Positions 45,562-52,905 of a DNA stretch of 64,000 bases are shown in pieces (position 1 is the stretch's first letter; each line of letters starts with the position of its first letter). The notes below the pieces were generated by a model. It searched no databases, had not been told where the DNA came from, and saw only the letters and a program-made list of their open reading frames with translations. The DNA is from Lachnospiraceae bacterium. GTDB lineage: Bacteria > Bacillota > Clostridia > Lachnospirales > Lachnospiraceae. Made by a program: the position numbers and the translations under genes. Location: positions 1-64,000 of the forward strand of contig JAQXVT010000080.1 in assembly GCA_029225065.1 (NCBI GenBank), given 5' to 3'.

Positions 45562-46959
45562 ATGATTACGTACACATTTACAAATATAGGGTCAGATTCC
45601 CTGTACGAATATTTATATAAATGCATCAAAAATGACATTTTACAGGGGAATATCAGGGCAGGAGAAAAGCTTCCGTCCAAGCGCGCATTTGCGAAAAATC
45701 TGGGTATCAGTGTCATTACGGTAGAAAATGCCTATGAGCAGCTGATTGCAGAGGGATATATTTATTCCATTCCCAAAAAAGGCTTCTATGTGACGGATCT
45801 GAAAAAAGAGATCGAGACAGAAAAAAAGACGGTCACAAGAGAAATGGTACCGATCACCGGTGGAGAGAGCAGTTATTTTGCCGATTTTACCAGCAATCAG
45901 ACACAGTCGGAGCTGTTTCCGTTTACAGTATGGACGAAGATAATTCGAGAGGTGCTCGGAGAAAATCAGACACAGCTGATGACGAATCCGCCATGTGGGG
46001 GAATTTATCCGTTGCGTGAGGCCATTGCAAAATACCTGAAAGAATTCCGTGGAATGACCGTAGTGCCGGAGCAGATTATCATTGGCGCCGGAACCGAGTA
46101 TCTGTATGGACTTTTGATCCAACTGCTGGGAAGCGATAAGGTATATGCAGTTGAAAATCCTGGATACCGGAAGGTGGCCAAGATATATCGAAGCTGGCGG
46201 GTTGCGTGTGAGTACATTGACATGGATGCGGAAGGTGTGCGGATTGAAGAACTGGAGCGCAAGCAGGTAGATATCCTTCACATTTCTCCATCCCATCACT
46301 ATCCGACCGGGATTGTGATGCCGGTCAGCAGACGGTATGAGCTGCTTGGCTGGGCAGCAAAAAGCGAGCGCCATTACATTATCGAAGATGATTATGACAG
46401 CGAGCTGCGGCTGGGCGGTCAGCCGATTCCGACGCTGCAGAGTATTGACGTTTCGGATCGTGTGATTTATATGAATACATTTACGAAAACATTGGCATCA
46501 ACAGTCCGCATCAGCTATATGATTCTTCCAACGCCTCTTCTTGAGCAGTTTTATGAGCGCCTTTCCTTTTATTCCTGCAGTGTTTCCAATTTTGAGCAGT
46601 ATACGCTTGGAAAGTTTATTGAGGAAGGTTGTTTTGAAAAGCATATCAATCGGCTGAGAAACCATTATCATAAGAAGCGGGACGCTTTGATTGCTGCAAT
46701 CAGGAACAGCCGGCTTGAAGCCTGGGTACATATTTCCGGCGAAGAAGCGGGGGTGCATTTTCTGATGGAGCTGCAGACAGAAAAGCCGGAGGAAGAATTT
46801 CTTGCAGCAGCGCAGGCGCAGGGAATCCGCCTCTCACCATTGTCAGCCCATTACCACAATCAGGAAACCGATCGGAAAAATGTCTATGTGATGAATTATT
46901 CTTCTGTACAGACAGAGGATGCGCAGGAGATTGTGCGGCGGCTGGAAAAATGTATATGA
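45562..46959 (+). CDS. pdxR: MocR/PdxR-type transcriptional regulator
   Basis: A chimeric regulator. The N-terminal ~75 residues are a GntR-type winged helix (GEKLPSKRAFAKNLGISVITVENAYEQLIAEGYIYSIPKKGFYV). The remaining ~370 residues form a fold type I aminotransferase-like domain, with IIEDDYDSELRLGG and the PLP lysine in NTFTKTLASTVRISYMI. In this family PLP acts as the effector and the target is usually pdxST, which is divergent here. It is therefore probably the activator of PLP synthesis and its own repressor. It is 465 residues. Confidence 0.92.
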   Translation: MITYTFTNIGSDSLYEYLYKCIKNDILQGNIRAGEKLPSKRAFAKNLGISVITVENAYEQLIAEGYIYSIPKKGFYVTDLKKEIETEKKTVTREMVPITGGESSYFADFTSNQTQSELFPFTVWTKIIREVLGENQTQLMTNPPCGGIYPLREAIAKYLKEFRGMTVVPEQIIIGAGTEYLYGLLIQLLGSDKVYAVENPGYRKVAKIYRSWRVACEYIDMDAEGVRIEELERKQVDILHISPSHHYPTGIVMPVSRRYELLGWAAKSERHYIIEDDYDSELRLGGQPIPTLQSIDVSDRVIYMNTFTKTLASTVRISYMILPTPLLEQFYERLSFYSCSVSNFEQYTLGKFIEEGCFEKHINRLRNHYHKKRDALIAAIRNSRLEAWVHISGEEAGVHFLMELQTEKPEEEFLAAAQAQGIRLSPLSAHYHNQETDRKNVYVMNYSSVQTEDAQEIVRRLEKCI

Positions 46960-46978
46960 AAATTTGTAAAGGGCAGGT

Positions 46979-47014
46979 TAATTCTCAAAAAAAGAGAATT
47001 AGAACAGTTTTTTT
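46979..47014 (+). terminator. Possible terminator of pdxR
   Basis: TAATTCTC and GAGAATTA form an 8-bp AT-rich stem around an A7 loop. A T7 tract starts 6 nt later. The stem is weak. Confidence 0.45.
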
Positions 47015-47103
47015 CTTTTAATACGCCGTATACTTAAAAAAGAAAATCAGCTATACTGATCATAAAAGCGGGGTACGGCAGTGAAAAGAGATGAGGTGAG
47101 CCG

Positions 47104-47211
47104 ATGGAAGCAGCTTGGCGAATCAGGCTGATTCGTCTGATTGAAAAGATAGAAAAAAATCCAGAATTTAGCAAGAAAATCGGAGTGAGAGCTAGATCTG
47201 AATTTTTGTAG
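47104..47211 (+). CDS. Possible small protein, 35 residues
   Basis: ATG to TAG with a good ribosome site, GAGGTGAG at 47093-47100. It encodes a basic, helical peptide (MEAAWRIRLIRLIEKIEKNP at its start). It precedes the small membrane protein by 57 bp and could belong to the same transcript. No family is recognised. The rest of the 309-bp interval after pdxR holds only the weak hairpin. Confidence 0.4.
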   Translation: MEAAWRIRLIRLIEKIEKNPEFSKKIGVRARSEFL

Positions 47212-47268
47212 CGGAAGTATCGGAAAAAGGAACAGACTTCAATAGAATAGAAGTCAGAAGGAGTAACT

Positions 47269-47484
47269 ATGTTATCATTGTTATTTGCAATCTGTATGCT
47301 TGGAATCATTGGAAAATTATTCGTGTTTGGCTTGAAAGCCTCCTGGGGAATTCTGAAATTGCTTTGTACCATCGTATTTTTCCCGGTAATATTAATCGGA
47401 ATGGTGGTAGGCGGACTGATTTATCTCGCATTTCCGCTGTTAATCATTGGTGGTATTATAGCTCTTGTAACAGCTCGTTCCTAA
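47269..47484 (+). CDS. Small membrane protein, 71 residues
   Basis: Two long hydrophobic segments (about 2-30 and 32-66) with few charges. The second starts with VILIGMVVGGLIYLAFPLLI and contains glycine-zipper spacing. AGAAGGAG sits 6 bp before the ATG, so translation is likely. It pairs with the next gene (18-bp gap). Function unknown; the two-helix Gly-rich layout resembles small phage-shock-type or toxin-like membrane proteins, but I cannot assign it. Confidence 0.7.
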   Translation: MLSLLFAICMLGIIGKLFVFGLKASWGILKLLCTIVFFPVILIGMVVGGLIYLAFPLLIIGGIIALVTARS

Positions 47485-47502
47485 AAAGAAAGGATTAGCA
47501 GT

Positions 47503-47919
47503 ATGGAATATGATATTGAGAAAGAAAAAAGAGAAGCGTTTGAGGCCGGACAGCGGGCGTTGAATAGTCTTCGTACAGCCGGAAAAAATTTGGACGGTGC
47601 AAAAAACTGGGGATTCGTAGACATGTTTGGTGGTGGATTCTTTACTACTATATTAAAACATTCGAAAATAGATCAGGCCAGGAAAAATATAGAGCAGGCG
47701 AAATATGATCTTCGCAATTTCAGCAGGGAGCTGAACGATGTAAAGACGGCAGGAAATCTCGATATAGACATAGGTGATTTCCTTTCATTTGCAGACTATT
47801 TCTTTGATGGATTTGTGGTAGACTGGATGGTGCAGGAGCGAATCAACAATGCGAAGCGCCAGGTGGAGGAAAGCATCCGAAGAATCGAATCTATCCTCGA
47901 TCAGTTGCGGAAGATGTAA
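47503..47919 (+). CDS. Hypothetical helical protein, 138 residues
   Basis: Charged helices at both ends flank a Gly/Phe-rich middle. The first third is EKEKREAFEAGQRALNSLRT, followed by WGFVDMFGGGFFTTILKHSKIDQARKNI, a DIDIGDFLSFADYFFDGFVVDW segment and a terminal coiled-coil-like stretch. It looks like a peripheral membrane or oligomeric helical protein. It lies 18 bp after the small membrane protein, so the two are probably one unit. AAAGAAAGGA precedes the ATG. I do not recognise a named function. Confidence 0.75.
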   Translation: MEYDIEKEKREAFEAGQRALNSLRTAGKNLDGAKNWGFVDMFGGGFFTTILKHSKIDQARKNIEQAKYDLRNFSRELNDVKTAGNLDIDIGDFLSFADYFFDGFVVDWMVQERINNAKRQVEESIRRIESILDQLRKM

Positions 47920-47923
47920 AAAG

Positions 47924-47959
47924 AAGGCAGTGAATTCTGAAAAAGGTTCACTGCCTTTT
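47924..47959. terminator. Bidirectional terminator
   Basis: AAGGCAGTGAA pairs with TTCACTGCCTT around a 12-nt loop, with A and T tracts on both sides. It separates the helical protein gene from the convergent XRE gene. Confidence 0.85.
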
Positions 47960-47976
47960 GGTTTGGCGAGGATAAA

Positions 47977-48492
47977 TTACTTGAGCTTTTCTTTTTCGGC
48001 ATTCAGTAATTGCAGATTAAGGCCCTGTTCTCCGGCGGTCTTGTCTATCCAGAGGTTCAATGAATCGATTGCCAGGGAAACCTCGTCCAGTTTTTTGCTG
48101 ATGAACGCAAAGTCTTTCATTTCATCATCACTGATCTTTCCGTCACGCGCAATCTGGATCAGCCGTGCAGTAAGTGGATTGATTTCATTTAAACTGGCAA
48201 TAGTTTCCAGAATGATGTTTGATAAGTCAGATACTTCCACTTCCGGCACGTAACGGTGTCCGATTTCACATTTATGAGAGCAGTAATAATTACACAGATC
48301 AGGGCGCTTGTAGGCATCCGCCATCTGGATGATATCGTAAGGCGTAGGTTCCTGCGTTTCATATTCGAATTTTTCTATTCTGGAAGCCGAAACAGCAGTC
48401 ATTTTGTCACTGGCTTCTGCTCTGGTCAGTCCGGCATTTTCTCGGCAAATCTGGTAGATTGTTTTGCTTTCTCTTGTAGATTGCTTCCCCAT
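47977..48492 (-). CDS. XRE-family helix-turn-helix regulator
   Basis: The N-terminal ~65 residues form a Cro/CI-type HTH (TIYQICRENAGLTRAEASDKM...SASRIEKFEYETQEPTPYDIIQMADAY). A short cysteine/histidine stretch follows, CNYYCSHKCEIGH, which could bind zinc. The C-terminal ~85 residues are helical (SNIILETIASLNEINPLTARLIQIARDGKISDDEMKDF) and probably mediate dimerisation or sensing. It is 171 residues. It is convergent with the small-protein pair and divergent from spoIIID. Targets are unknown. Confidence 0.85.
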   Translation of the reverse strand: MGKQSTRESKTIYQICRENAGLTRAEASDKMTAVSASRIEKFEYETQEPTPYDIIQMADAYKRPDLCNYYCSHKCEIGHRYVPEVEVSDLSNIILETIASLNEINPLTARLIQIARDGKISDDEMKDFAFISKKLDEVSLAIDSLNLWIDKTAGEQGLNLQLLNAEKEKLK

Positions 48493-48637
48493 GAGAATTT
48501 CCTCCCTGTATATCGCAGAACATGAGGATGACAGCTTTGCTAAGTCCTCATGCGGTACGTGTATTTTGTATATATGCTTTATTATACATCATTTTACCGC
48601 TTTTTTATAAAAAATATTGTTGCGGCTGGGAGCCAAC

Positions 48638-48665
48638 ATAATATCCGGAAGTCTTTGCATACACT
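48638..48665 (+). promoter_or_regulatory. Sigma-E-like promoter of spoIIID
   Basis: ATAATAT (48638-48644), a 13-bp spacer and CATACACT (48658-48665). This fits the mother-cell sigma-E consensus (ATA-type -35, CATACAnT -10). spoIIID is a sigma-E gene in Bacillus, which supports the call. Confidence 0.7.
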
Positions 48666-48696
48666 GTAAAAACAGCGTCTTCGGAGGCTTCTTGGC

Positions 48697-48951
48697 ATGA
48701 AGGATTATATCGAAGAGCGTGCAGTGGAAATTGCAGAATATATTATTGAGACGAAAGCGACGGTACGTCAGAGTGCAAAAAAATTTGGGGTATCAAAATC
48801 GACGGTACATAAAGATATCACTGATCGTCTCTGCCATATCAATCCAGCTTTGGCAGAGGAAACCAGAAAAATATTGAATCTCAACAAGTCAGAACGTCAT
48901 ATCCGCGGCGGTTTGGCCACAAAAGAAAAATATTTACATTTAAAATCATAA
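48697..48951 (+). CDS. spoIIID: Sporulation transcription factor SpoIIID
   Basis: A small mother-cell DNA-binding protein that switches genes on and off between sigma-E and sigma-K. The HTH is ATVRQSAKKFGVSKSTVHKDITDRL, and the basic C-terminal stretch SERHIRGGLATKEKYLHLK is typical. It is 84 residues, standard for clostridia. CGGAGG at 48681-48686 precedes the ATG. It has its own sigma-E-like promoter. Confidence 0.96.
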   Translation: MKDYIEERAVEIAEYIIETKATVRQSAKKFGVSKSTVHKDITDRLCHINPALAEETRKILNLNKSERHIRGGLATKEKYLHLKS

Positions 48952-48996
48952 GGAATGATCTTCTGAAATTGGCGGGTCGCGCAGGAGAGGATCTTG

Positions 48997-49005
48997 TGAT
49001 ATAAT
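48997..49005 (+). promoter_or_regulatory. Extended -10 promoter of the thioesterase operon
   Basis: TGATATAAT, an extended -10 with a perfect TATAAT hexamer. No good -35 is seen. Confidence 0.5.
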
Positions 49006-49100
49006 AAAAAACAGCTGGTGCGAAGGTTTGAGAAAATAAGAAGAAAAATCCGCCTGCCGGCAATACAGCGGCGGAAAGGATACATGAGGAGGCACAGAAA

Positions 49101-49580
49101 ATGGCAGAACGAAAAATGAAGCGGGTGGAGGACTCTCTTACGGAACAGTCCCATCTGCTGATGCCGAAATGTTTAAATGCAGCTGGCTATCTTTTTGGGG
49201 GACAGCTGCTTGCCTGGATTGATGAGACAGCGGGAATCGTGGCGAAGCGTCATGCGGAGATGAATGTGGTCACGGTGGCAGTTGACAATATGTATTTCAA
49301 AACAGGAGCGAGAGTGGACGATACGATCGTGCTGATTGGGCGGTTGACGCACGTTGGCCGCTCTTCAATGGAAGTGCGAATCGATACGTATGCAGAATCC
49401 CTGCAGGGCGTGCGGACGATGATCAACCGTGCGTATTTTGTGATGGTCGGAACGGACGAGCATCAGCACCCGGTGGAGGTGCCCGGACTGATTGTGGAAG
49501 GGGTCACGCAGCAGATTGAATGGGAGGCCGGACAGAAACGTGCCGAGCTGCGTAAGATCCGTCGTCAGGAGGGCTTTTGA
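49101..49580 (+). CDS. Acyl-CoA thioesterase, hotdog fold
   Basis: Hydrolyses acyl-CoA to free acid and CoA. It has the YciA/BACH-type hotdog pattern: N-terminal LLMPKCLNAAGYLFGGQLLAWIDETAGIVAKRH with the catalytic Asp/Asn region, then VTVAVDNMYFKTGARVDDTIVLIGRLTHVGRSSMEVRIDTYAE. It is 159 residues. GAGGAGG precedes the ATG. The stop overlaps the start of the next gene by 1 bp, and the glycosylase and holA genes follow in the same operon. The in vivo substrate is unknown. Confidence 0.9.
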   Translation: MAERKMKRVEDSLTEQSHLLMPKCLNAAGYLFGGQLLAWIDETAGIVAKRHAEMNVVTVAVDNMYFKTGARVDDTIVLIGRLTHVGRSSMEVRIDTYAESLQGVRTMINRAYFVMVGTDEHQHPVEVPGLIVEGVTQQIEWEAGQKRAELRKIRRQEGF

Positions 49581-50080
49581 TGGCAGGAAAATCAGGTGAA
49601 TATCAGCACCTCACACACGAATTTGCGCCGGTTTATGATGCGAACAGCCGGATTTTGATTCTTGGCAGTTTTCCATCCGTAAAATCGCGGGAGCAACAGT
49701 TTTTTTACGGTCATCCGCAGAACCGCTTTTGGAAAGTACTTGCAGCCGTTTTGGGATGCCCGGTACCACAGACGATTTGGGAGAAAAAGAAGATGCTTCT
49801 TGCGCACGGAATCGCACTGTGGGATGTGATTGCGGAGTGTGACATCATTGGTTCAAGTGACAGTTCAATCCGAAATGTGGTAGCGAACGATCTGGGACAG
49901 ATTCTGAAAACAGGGAAGATCCAGACCATCTATGCAAACGGTGGCACGGCAAAACGATTGTATGACCGGTTTCAAAAGGAAGCGTGCAGGATGGAAGCGA
50001 TTGGTCTTCCGTCTACGAGTCCGGCAAATGCCGCATACTCGCTGGAACGGTTGACGGAGCAGTGGAGGAAGATTGTATGA
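49580..50080 (+). CDS. DNA-deoxyinosine (hypoxanthine) glycosylase, UDG superfamily
   Basis: Removes deaminated bases from DNA. SRILILGSFPSVKSREQQFFYGHPQNRFWKVL is the superfamily motif 1 region, and GLPSTSPANA is the motif 2 loop. The 166-residue length and GHPQNRFW fit the hypoxanthine-DNA glycosylase branch rather than classic Mug. The ATG at 49580 is used, with AGGAGGG 6 bp upstream. It overlaps the thioesterase stop by 1 bp and its own stop overlaps the holA start by 4 bp. Confidence 0.88.
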   Translation: MAGKSGEYQHLTHEFAPVYDANSRILILGSFPSVKSREQQFFYGHPQNRFWKVLAAVLGCPVPQTIWEKKKMLLAHGIALWDVIAECDIIGSSDSSIRNVVANDLGQILKTGKIQTIYANGGTAKRLYDRFQKEACRMEAIGLPSTSPANAAYSLERLTEQWRKIV

Positions 50081-51060
50081 AAAATCTGAATGCAGATCTG
50101 AAATCAGGAAATTTCAAACAGGTCTATCTGCTTTGCGGTGAGGAGGCCTATCTGAAAAATCGCTACAAAAAACGGCTGCGGGAGGCACTGGTCGGCACGG
50201 AGGATGTGATGAATTTTACATCCTATACCGGAAAGGGAATCGATGTGAAGCAGATAATCGATCAGGCAGAGACAATGCCGTTTTTTGCGGAGCGCCGTCT
50301 GATTCAGATCGAGGACAGCGGCTTTTTTAAAAATGCATGTCCGGAGCTGGCAGAATACATTCCGACGATGCCGCAGGAAACGTATATGGTGTTTGTGGAG
50401 AACGAGGTCGATAAACGAGGGAAGCTGTATAAAGCAGTGAAGGCCGGTGGCCGGATCGTGGAGCTTGGGCGTCAGGATGAGAAAACGCTGACTGCATGGA
50501 TTTTGAGCCAGATGAAAAAGGAAGGGAAAAATATCCGAAGAGATGCGCTCGATCTGTTTCTGGAAAAGACTGGCGATGATATGGAAAATATCGCAAATGA
50601 GCTGGAAAAGCTGCTCTGCTATACGGCTGGAAAAGACGGCGTGGAATATACAGATGTCGAGGAAATCTGCACCGTGACAACGGAAAACAAAATCTTTGAT
50701 ATGATCAGGGCGGTGGCGGAGAAGCGTCAGAAGCAGGCGATGGATTTGTATTACGATTTGCTGTCCTTGAAGGAACCGCCGATGCGGATTTTATTTTTGA
50801 TTGAGCGACAGTTCAACCAGATGCTCCAGCTGAAGGATTTGAGGGCACAGGGCTATGACAGCCAGACTGTTGCATCTAAAGCGGGAATTGCTCCGTTTAT
50901 TGCGAAGCGAAGCCTTGCGCAGGCAGCGAAGTTTGAACTGTCGGTGCTGCGGCAGGCTGTGGAGGACTGTGTGGAAATGGAACAGGCGGTTAAAAGCGGA
51001 AAGCTCGGGGACCGGCTGGCGGTGGAAATGCTGATTATTAAGTATTCTGGAGGAGAGTGA
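50077..51060 (+). CDS. holA: DNA polymerase III subunit delta
   Basis: A clamp-loader subunit that opens the beta clamp. It begins with NADLKSGNFKQVYLLCGEEAYLKNRYKKRL, the family N-terminus. It continues with a RecA-like AAA fold lacking a functional P-loop, VDKRGKLYKAV, then the helical collar (FLIERQFNQMLQLKDLRAQGY...KRSLAQAAKF). It is 327 residues, typical for Firmicutes. The ATG overlaps the glycosylase stop (ATGA) and GTGGAGG lies upstream at 50062-50068. The longer frame back to 49984 was rejected. Confidence 0.94.
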   Translation: MKNLNADLKSGNFKQVYLLCGEEAYLKNRYKKRLREALVGTEDVMNFTSYTGKGIDVKQIIDQAETMPFFAERRLIQIEDSGFFKNACPELAEYIPTMPQETYMVFVENEVDKRGKLYKAVKAGGRIVELGRQDEKTLTAWILSQMKKEGKNIRRDALDLFLEKTGDDMENIANELEKLLCYTAGKDGVEYTDVEEICTVTTENKIFDMIRAVAEKRQKQAMDLYYDLLSLKEPPMRILFLIERQFNQMLQLKDLRAQGYDSQTVASKAGIAPFIAKRSLAQAAKFELSVLRQAVEDCVEMEQAVKSGKLGDRLAVEMLIIKYSGGE

Positions 51061-51113
51061 CCTTTGCCGTTGCTTAGAGCCACGTTATAAAATATTACCT
51101 GGTTCTGAATGAC

Positions 51114-51154
51114 AATAAAAAGAGCAGCCGATATGACGGAATCGGCTGCTCTTA
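51114..51154 (-). terminator. Terminator of rpsT
   Basis: AAGAGCAGCCGAT and ATCGGCTGCTCTT form a 13-bp perfect stem. On the minus strand it is followed by a T-rich tract. It also lies downstream of holA on the plus strand. Confidence 0.85.
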
Positions 51155-51175
51155 ACAGTTGAACTAAATCTATGC

Positions 51176-51439
51176 TTATGCCAGGGTGTTGACTGCCTTG
51201 GACAGACGAGATACTTTTCTCGCTGCATTGTTCTTGTGATAAACGCCTTTTTTTGCAGCTTTATCAATGATCGAAGTAGCAGATAATAATGCAGCCTCAG
51301 CAGCAGCTTTATCATTTGCAGCTACAGCAGCCTCTACTTTCTTGATCGCAGTCTTAACAGCCGACTTCTCGGACTTATTGCGCTCGTTTCTGGTTTTAGC
51401 TACCAGGATTCTTTTTTTAGCAGACTTAATATTAGCCAA
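51176..51439 (-). CDS. rpsT: Ribosomal protein S20
   Basis: A primary 16S rRNA-binding protein of the small subunit. It has the conserved start MANIKSAKKRILVAKTRNERNKS and the C-terminal GVYHKNNAARKVSRLSKAVN. It is 87 residues, rich in Lys and Ala. GGAGGTG precedes the start. It has its own promoter and a hairpin in the leader, next to holA as in many Firmicutes. Confidence 0.98.
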   Translation of the reverse strand: MANIKSAKKRILVAKTRNERNKSEKSAVKTAIKKVEAAVAANDKAAAEAALLSATSIIDKAAKKGVYHKNNAARKVSRLSKAVNTLA

Positions 51440-51476
51440 TCTCTACACCTCCAAACATTTTTGTATAATTGAGCTG

Positions 51477-51510
51477 TTTCATTAAAATCGGACACGGACG
51501 TTTAATGAAA
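51477..51510 (-). promoter_or_regulatory. Hairpin in the rpsT leader
   Basis: TTTCATTAAA and TTTAATGAAA form a 10-bp perfect AT-rich stem with a 14-nt loop, between the rpsT promoter and ribosome site. It could be an autoregulatory site for S20, but that is a guess. Confidence 0.4.
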
Positions 51511-51522
51511 ACATACTCATAT

Positions 51523-51551
51523 ATATTAGTCCAAAGTTTCGGGTGTGTCAA
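51523..51551 (-). promoter_or_regulatory. Sigma-A promoter of rpsT
   Basis: On the minus strand: TTGACA, a 17-bp spacer and TAATAT. Confidence 0.8.
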
Positions 51552-51552
51552 T

Positions 51553-51580
51553 ACATATTTTTCAAAAAAACGGAAAAAAT
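51553..51580 (+). promoter_or_regulatory. Possible forespore (sigma-F/G) promoter of gpr
   Basis: ACATA (51553-51557), a 14-bp spacer and GGAAAAAAT (51572-51580). It resembles the GYATA/GGnnAnAnT pattern of forespore sigma factors. It is upstream of a gene known to be forespore-controlled. The -35 is imperfect. Confidence 0.35.
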
Positions 51581-51620
51581 AGTGATAAACAAGGCGATTG
51601 CGGCACAAAGGAGAATGAAA

Positions 51621-52586
51621 ATGATGGGCGAGTTCCAGATACGGACAGATCTTGCACTGGAGGCAAAAGAAAACTGTGAGGCAGAGCATGAAACAATCCG
51701 GGGAGTGAAAGTAGAGGAGCAGGAAAACAGGGAGGCAGAGATTTATACGACGATTGTGACGATCGAGACGGAAAATGGAGCCAGAGCGATGGGAAAACCC
51801 GTTGGAACATACGTCACGCTGGAAGCACCGAATATGTCATCACCGGATGAGGGGTATCATCGGGAAATTTCGGAGGAGCTGGCCAGACATCTGAAGCATC
51901 TGATCGGAGCAGAGAAGCTGAGTGACAAGCGGATTCTGGTCGTCGGGCTTGGCAACCGGGAGGTTACACCGGATGCGCTCGGACCGGATGTCGTTGGCAA
52001 TTTGAATATCACGCGACATATGATTCGGATGTATGGGCGAATTTCGGAGGAGCTGCGGCAGGCGGGCGTGATCAGCGCGATCGTGCCAGGTGTGATGGCG
52101 CAGACCGGAATGGAGACAGTGGAAATTATCCGGGGCGTGGTGAAAGAGACAAAGCCGGAGCTGGTATTGGTGATCGATGCGCTTGCAGCGCGCAGCACAA
52201 AGCGGCTGAACCGGACGATCCAGATTACAGACACCGGAATCAATCCGGGATCGGGTGTTGGAAATCATCGAAATGCAATCAACCAGGAGGAACTTGGTGT
52301 TCCGGTCATTGCGATCGGTGTGCCGACGGTAGTTGACGCGGCAACAATTGTCAACGATACGATGGAAGAACTGATTGGGGAAATGGAGAAGATGGATGAG
52401 ATATGGCAGCTTTCCGGTGTACTTCACGCGCTGGATCAGGCAGAAAAGCATCAAATGATCAGGGAAATGATTGCACCGAATCTCAACACAATGTTTGTGA
52501 CACCAAAAGATATTGATGAGACAGTGAAATATTTAAGCTACACGATCTCGGAGGGGCTGAATCTTGTGTTTTCAGGGAAGATATGA
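51621..52586 (+). CDS. gpr: Germination protease GPR
   Basis: An aspartic-type endopeptidase that degrades small acid-soluble spore proteins at germination. RTDLALEAKE near the N-terminus is the family's autocleavage region. VVGLGNREVTPDALGPDVVGNLNITRH, AIVPGVMAQTGMETVEII, LVIDALAARSTKRLNRTIQITDTGINPGSGVGNHR and VPTVVDAATI are diagnostic. The ATG at 51621 has AAAGGAG 7 bp upstream; the open frame extends to 51543 without support. The 321-residue form would start as an inactive zymogen. Confidence 0.96.
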   Translation: MMGEFQIRTDLALEAKENCEAEHETIRGVKVEEQENREAEIYTTIVTIETENGARAMGKPVGTYVTLEAPNMSSPDEGYHREISEELARHLKHLIGAEKLSDKRILVVGLGNREVTPDALGPDVVGNLNITRHMIRMYGRISEELRQAGVISAIVPGVMAQTGMETVEIIRGVVKETKPELVLVIDALAARSTKRLNRTIQITDTGINPGSGVGNHRNAINQEELGVPVIAIGVPTVVDAATIVNDTMEELIGEMEKMDEIWQLSGVLHALDQAEKHQMIREMIAPNLNTMFVTPKDIDETVKYLSYTISEGLNLVFSGKI

Positions 52587-52637
52587 GTAAAAACAGGGCA
52601 TAGAAAGCACCACATGGGCATAAATTATAATAATATC

Positions 52638-52697
52638 GTTATGGTTCGGAGCCATCTCTAAAGTGCTGTGCATTTCGTTCGTGTGGTGAACAGTAAC
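52638..52697. repeat. 60-bp element related to the MITE-like repeat
   Basis: Ends are GTTATGGTTC and GAACAGTAAC, an imperfect inverted repeat. Read on the minus strand, CACACGAACGAAATGCACAG matches CACACCAATGAAATGCGAAG of the 8627-8768 element. It sits in the 319-bp gap between gpr and spoIIP; the rest of that gap holds R3 and a terminator. Confidence 0.55.
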
Positions 52698-52735
52698 ATA
52701 GCATCTTACCGGGCCAAATAAGACTCCTGTGGGGG

Positions 52736-52766
52736 TGCGAGGAGCAATAGACGGTGGATTCTTGTC
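52736..52766. repeat. Dispersed repeat copy R3
   Basis: TGCGAGGAGCAATAGACGGT then GGATTCTTGTC. It shares its first 15 bases exactly with R2 (34001), and the upstream CTCCTGTG/CCCGTGT context is also similar. Confidence 0.5.
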
Positions 52767-52781
52767 AGAAAAGATATGGAT

Positions 52782-52837
52782 ACAGGCAGGCGGAGAAGGC
52801 TGCAGTTTTGCAGAGATTTCGAAGCCTGTCTGTTTTT
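52782..52837 (+). terminator. Terminator of gpr
   Basis: ACAGGCAGGC pairs with GCCTGTCTGT (one G-T pair), followed by five T. The loop is 32 nt. Confidence 0.7.
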
Positions 52838-52905
52838 ATTCTCATAAGCAGCTTGTATGGATGTGTGACAGAAATTTTTTGTACGGGAAAGTATGAGGGA
52901 GGACT

